From the NCBI RefSeq assembly GCF_009796825.1, contig NZ_CP047030.1, positions 3,966,501-4,030,500 of the forward strand: a DNA stretch of 64,000 nt, read 5' to 3'. Position 1 is the stretch's first letter. Each line of letters begins with the position of its first letter. The DNA comes from Algibacter sp. L3A6 (GTDB lineage Bacteria; Bacteroidota; Bacteroidia; Flavobacteriales; Flavobacteriaceae). Both the position numbers and the translations under genes were made by a program. A model generated the notes under the pieces. The model saw only the letters and a program-made list of their open reading frames with translations. It did not search any database and was not told where the DNA came from. This document shows, one piece after another, positions 63,523-64,000 of the stretch.

Positions 63523-64000
63523 ATGAATTTGAAGATTATTGATAATGACGGTTTTTTAGCATTAGTTGATTCAAATAAATATAAATCTTTTATAACGGAA
63601 GATTGGGAATTTGAACAACTGACTTCTCACTTTATTGAACAATCAAATAAAGGACATATGGCTATTTGGAGAACAGGAGATGAAGGAGATGAATGGAATA
63701 TTAGAATTGAAAAAGAAAAGACTGGTAAAGATTGTTTTAGAGAATTTGAAACTAAAATAAATGTTACTGACGGACAATTGTTCTTAACAGAATATGCTGA
63801 TTTAACTATGTCTGCATCTTATCATAATTCTAAAATTCCATCGAAACATAATTCGGATTTAAATATACAATTAGACAACGGACTCTATAACGTGATTATC
63901 AGACAACTTTTCAATCCTGATATTGACTATAGTGAAACAAAAGTTCATTTTGAGATTGTATTTAGAAAGACAGAAACTAATAAAATCAATAATATTAATA
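63523..64000 (+). CDS. Hypothetical protein, 3' truncated by the window edge
   Basis: The frame runs from ATG at 63523 to the end of the window without a stop (at least 159 codons). Opening MNLKIIDNDGFLALVDS; middle with IWRTGDEGDEWNIRIE. No family recognised. It starts four bases after the lipoprotein stop, suggesting co-expression. Could be an immunity-like or unknown cytosolic protein; no basis for more. Confidence 0.6.
   Translation, partial: MNLKIIDNDGFLALVDSNKYKSFITEDWEFEQLTSHFIEQSNKGHMAIWRTGDEGDEWNIRIEKEKTGKDCFREFETKINVTDGQLFLTEYADLTMSASYHNSKIPSKHNSDLNIQLDNGLYNVIIRQLFNPDIDYSETKVHFEIVFRKTETNKINNIN

Overview
The window looks like a chromosomal segment of a marine, alginate-using member of the Flavobacteriaceae (Bacteroidota). 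The reasons are an AT-rich genome, SusC/SusD pairs, a type IX secretion C-terminal domain, a hybrid two-component regulator (HTCS), promoter elements of the form TTTG...TAnnTTTG, A-rich leaders without Shine-Dalgarno sites, and flavobacterial small stress proteins. No mobile element, CRISPR array or rRNA operon was seen.

Layout. (A) 1-4.9 kb is core genome: a truncated LptF/LptG permease, ribB with a degenerate RibA-like tail, a DegT-type aminotransferase, a nitroreductase and tRNA-Ser(UGA). (B) 5.0-17.9 kb is an alginate utilisation locus on the minus strand: two PL7 alginate lyases, a gluconokinase/6-phosphogluconate dehydrogenase fusion, an NRAMP-fold transporter without the metal-binding motifs, SusC, SusD, a GntR/FCD regulator, an SDR reductase and a FucU/RbsD mutarotase. 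Three copies of a palindromic operator (TGGTACACCA, 3 nt, TGGTGTACCA) lie upstream of the second PL7 gene, susC and gntR. In two of them the operator overlaps a TATATTTG -7 element. This defines a probable local GntR regulon of three transcripts.

(C) 18.2-26.5 kb is a four-gene minus-strand operon: a very large di-haem DUF1592-type membrane protein, a Tat-exported DUF1552 protein, a FucP-like MFS transporter and a PQQ-type beta-propeller lipoprotein. It resembles planctomycete-style oxidative modules of unknown reaction. (D) 26.7-45.4 kb is a second polyuronide locus without SusC/SusD: GH95-like hydrolase, heparinase II/III-type lyase, FAD oxidoreductase, sodium/solute symporter, a circularly permuted SGNH hydrolase, a beta-helix lipoprotein, a GH88 unsaturated-uronyl hydrolase, an HTCS regulator and a T9SS-secreted alginate-lyase-superfamily enzyme with two CBM6-like domains. 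No sulfatase is present, so an acetylated, fucose- or uronate-bearing, non-sulfated polysaccharide is a plausible target (inference).

(E) 45.6-62.9 kb is a stress and envelope cluster, mostly on the plus strand: NmrA-like SDR, YihY, AI-2E-type exporter, F420-reductase-like protein, ribosome hibernation factor, two aldehyde dehydrogenases, YtxH, holin-like and DUF2383, DUF1328 and lmo0937 small proteins, TerC, two AraC regulators, a lone receiver and a multi-PAS histidine kinase. (F) 63-64 kb holds an unknown lipoprotein and a truncated unknown gene.

The points most worth a second look are the circularly permuted SGNH hydrolase, the three-site GntR operator set, the metal-motif-less NRAMP protein in a polysaccharide locus, the haem/PQQ/FucP operon, the SusCD-less uronide locus, and a repeated TTTAGTTTAGTTT leader element just upstream of start codons in both polysaccharide loci and the MFS gene between them.
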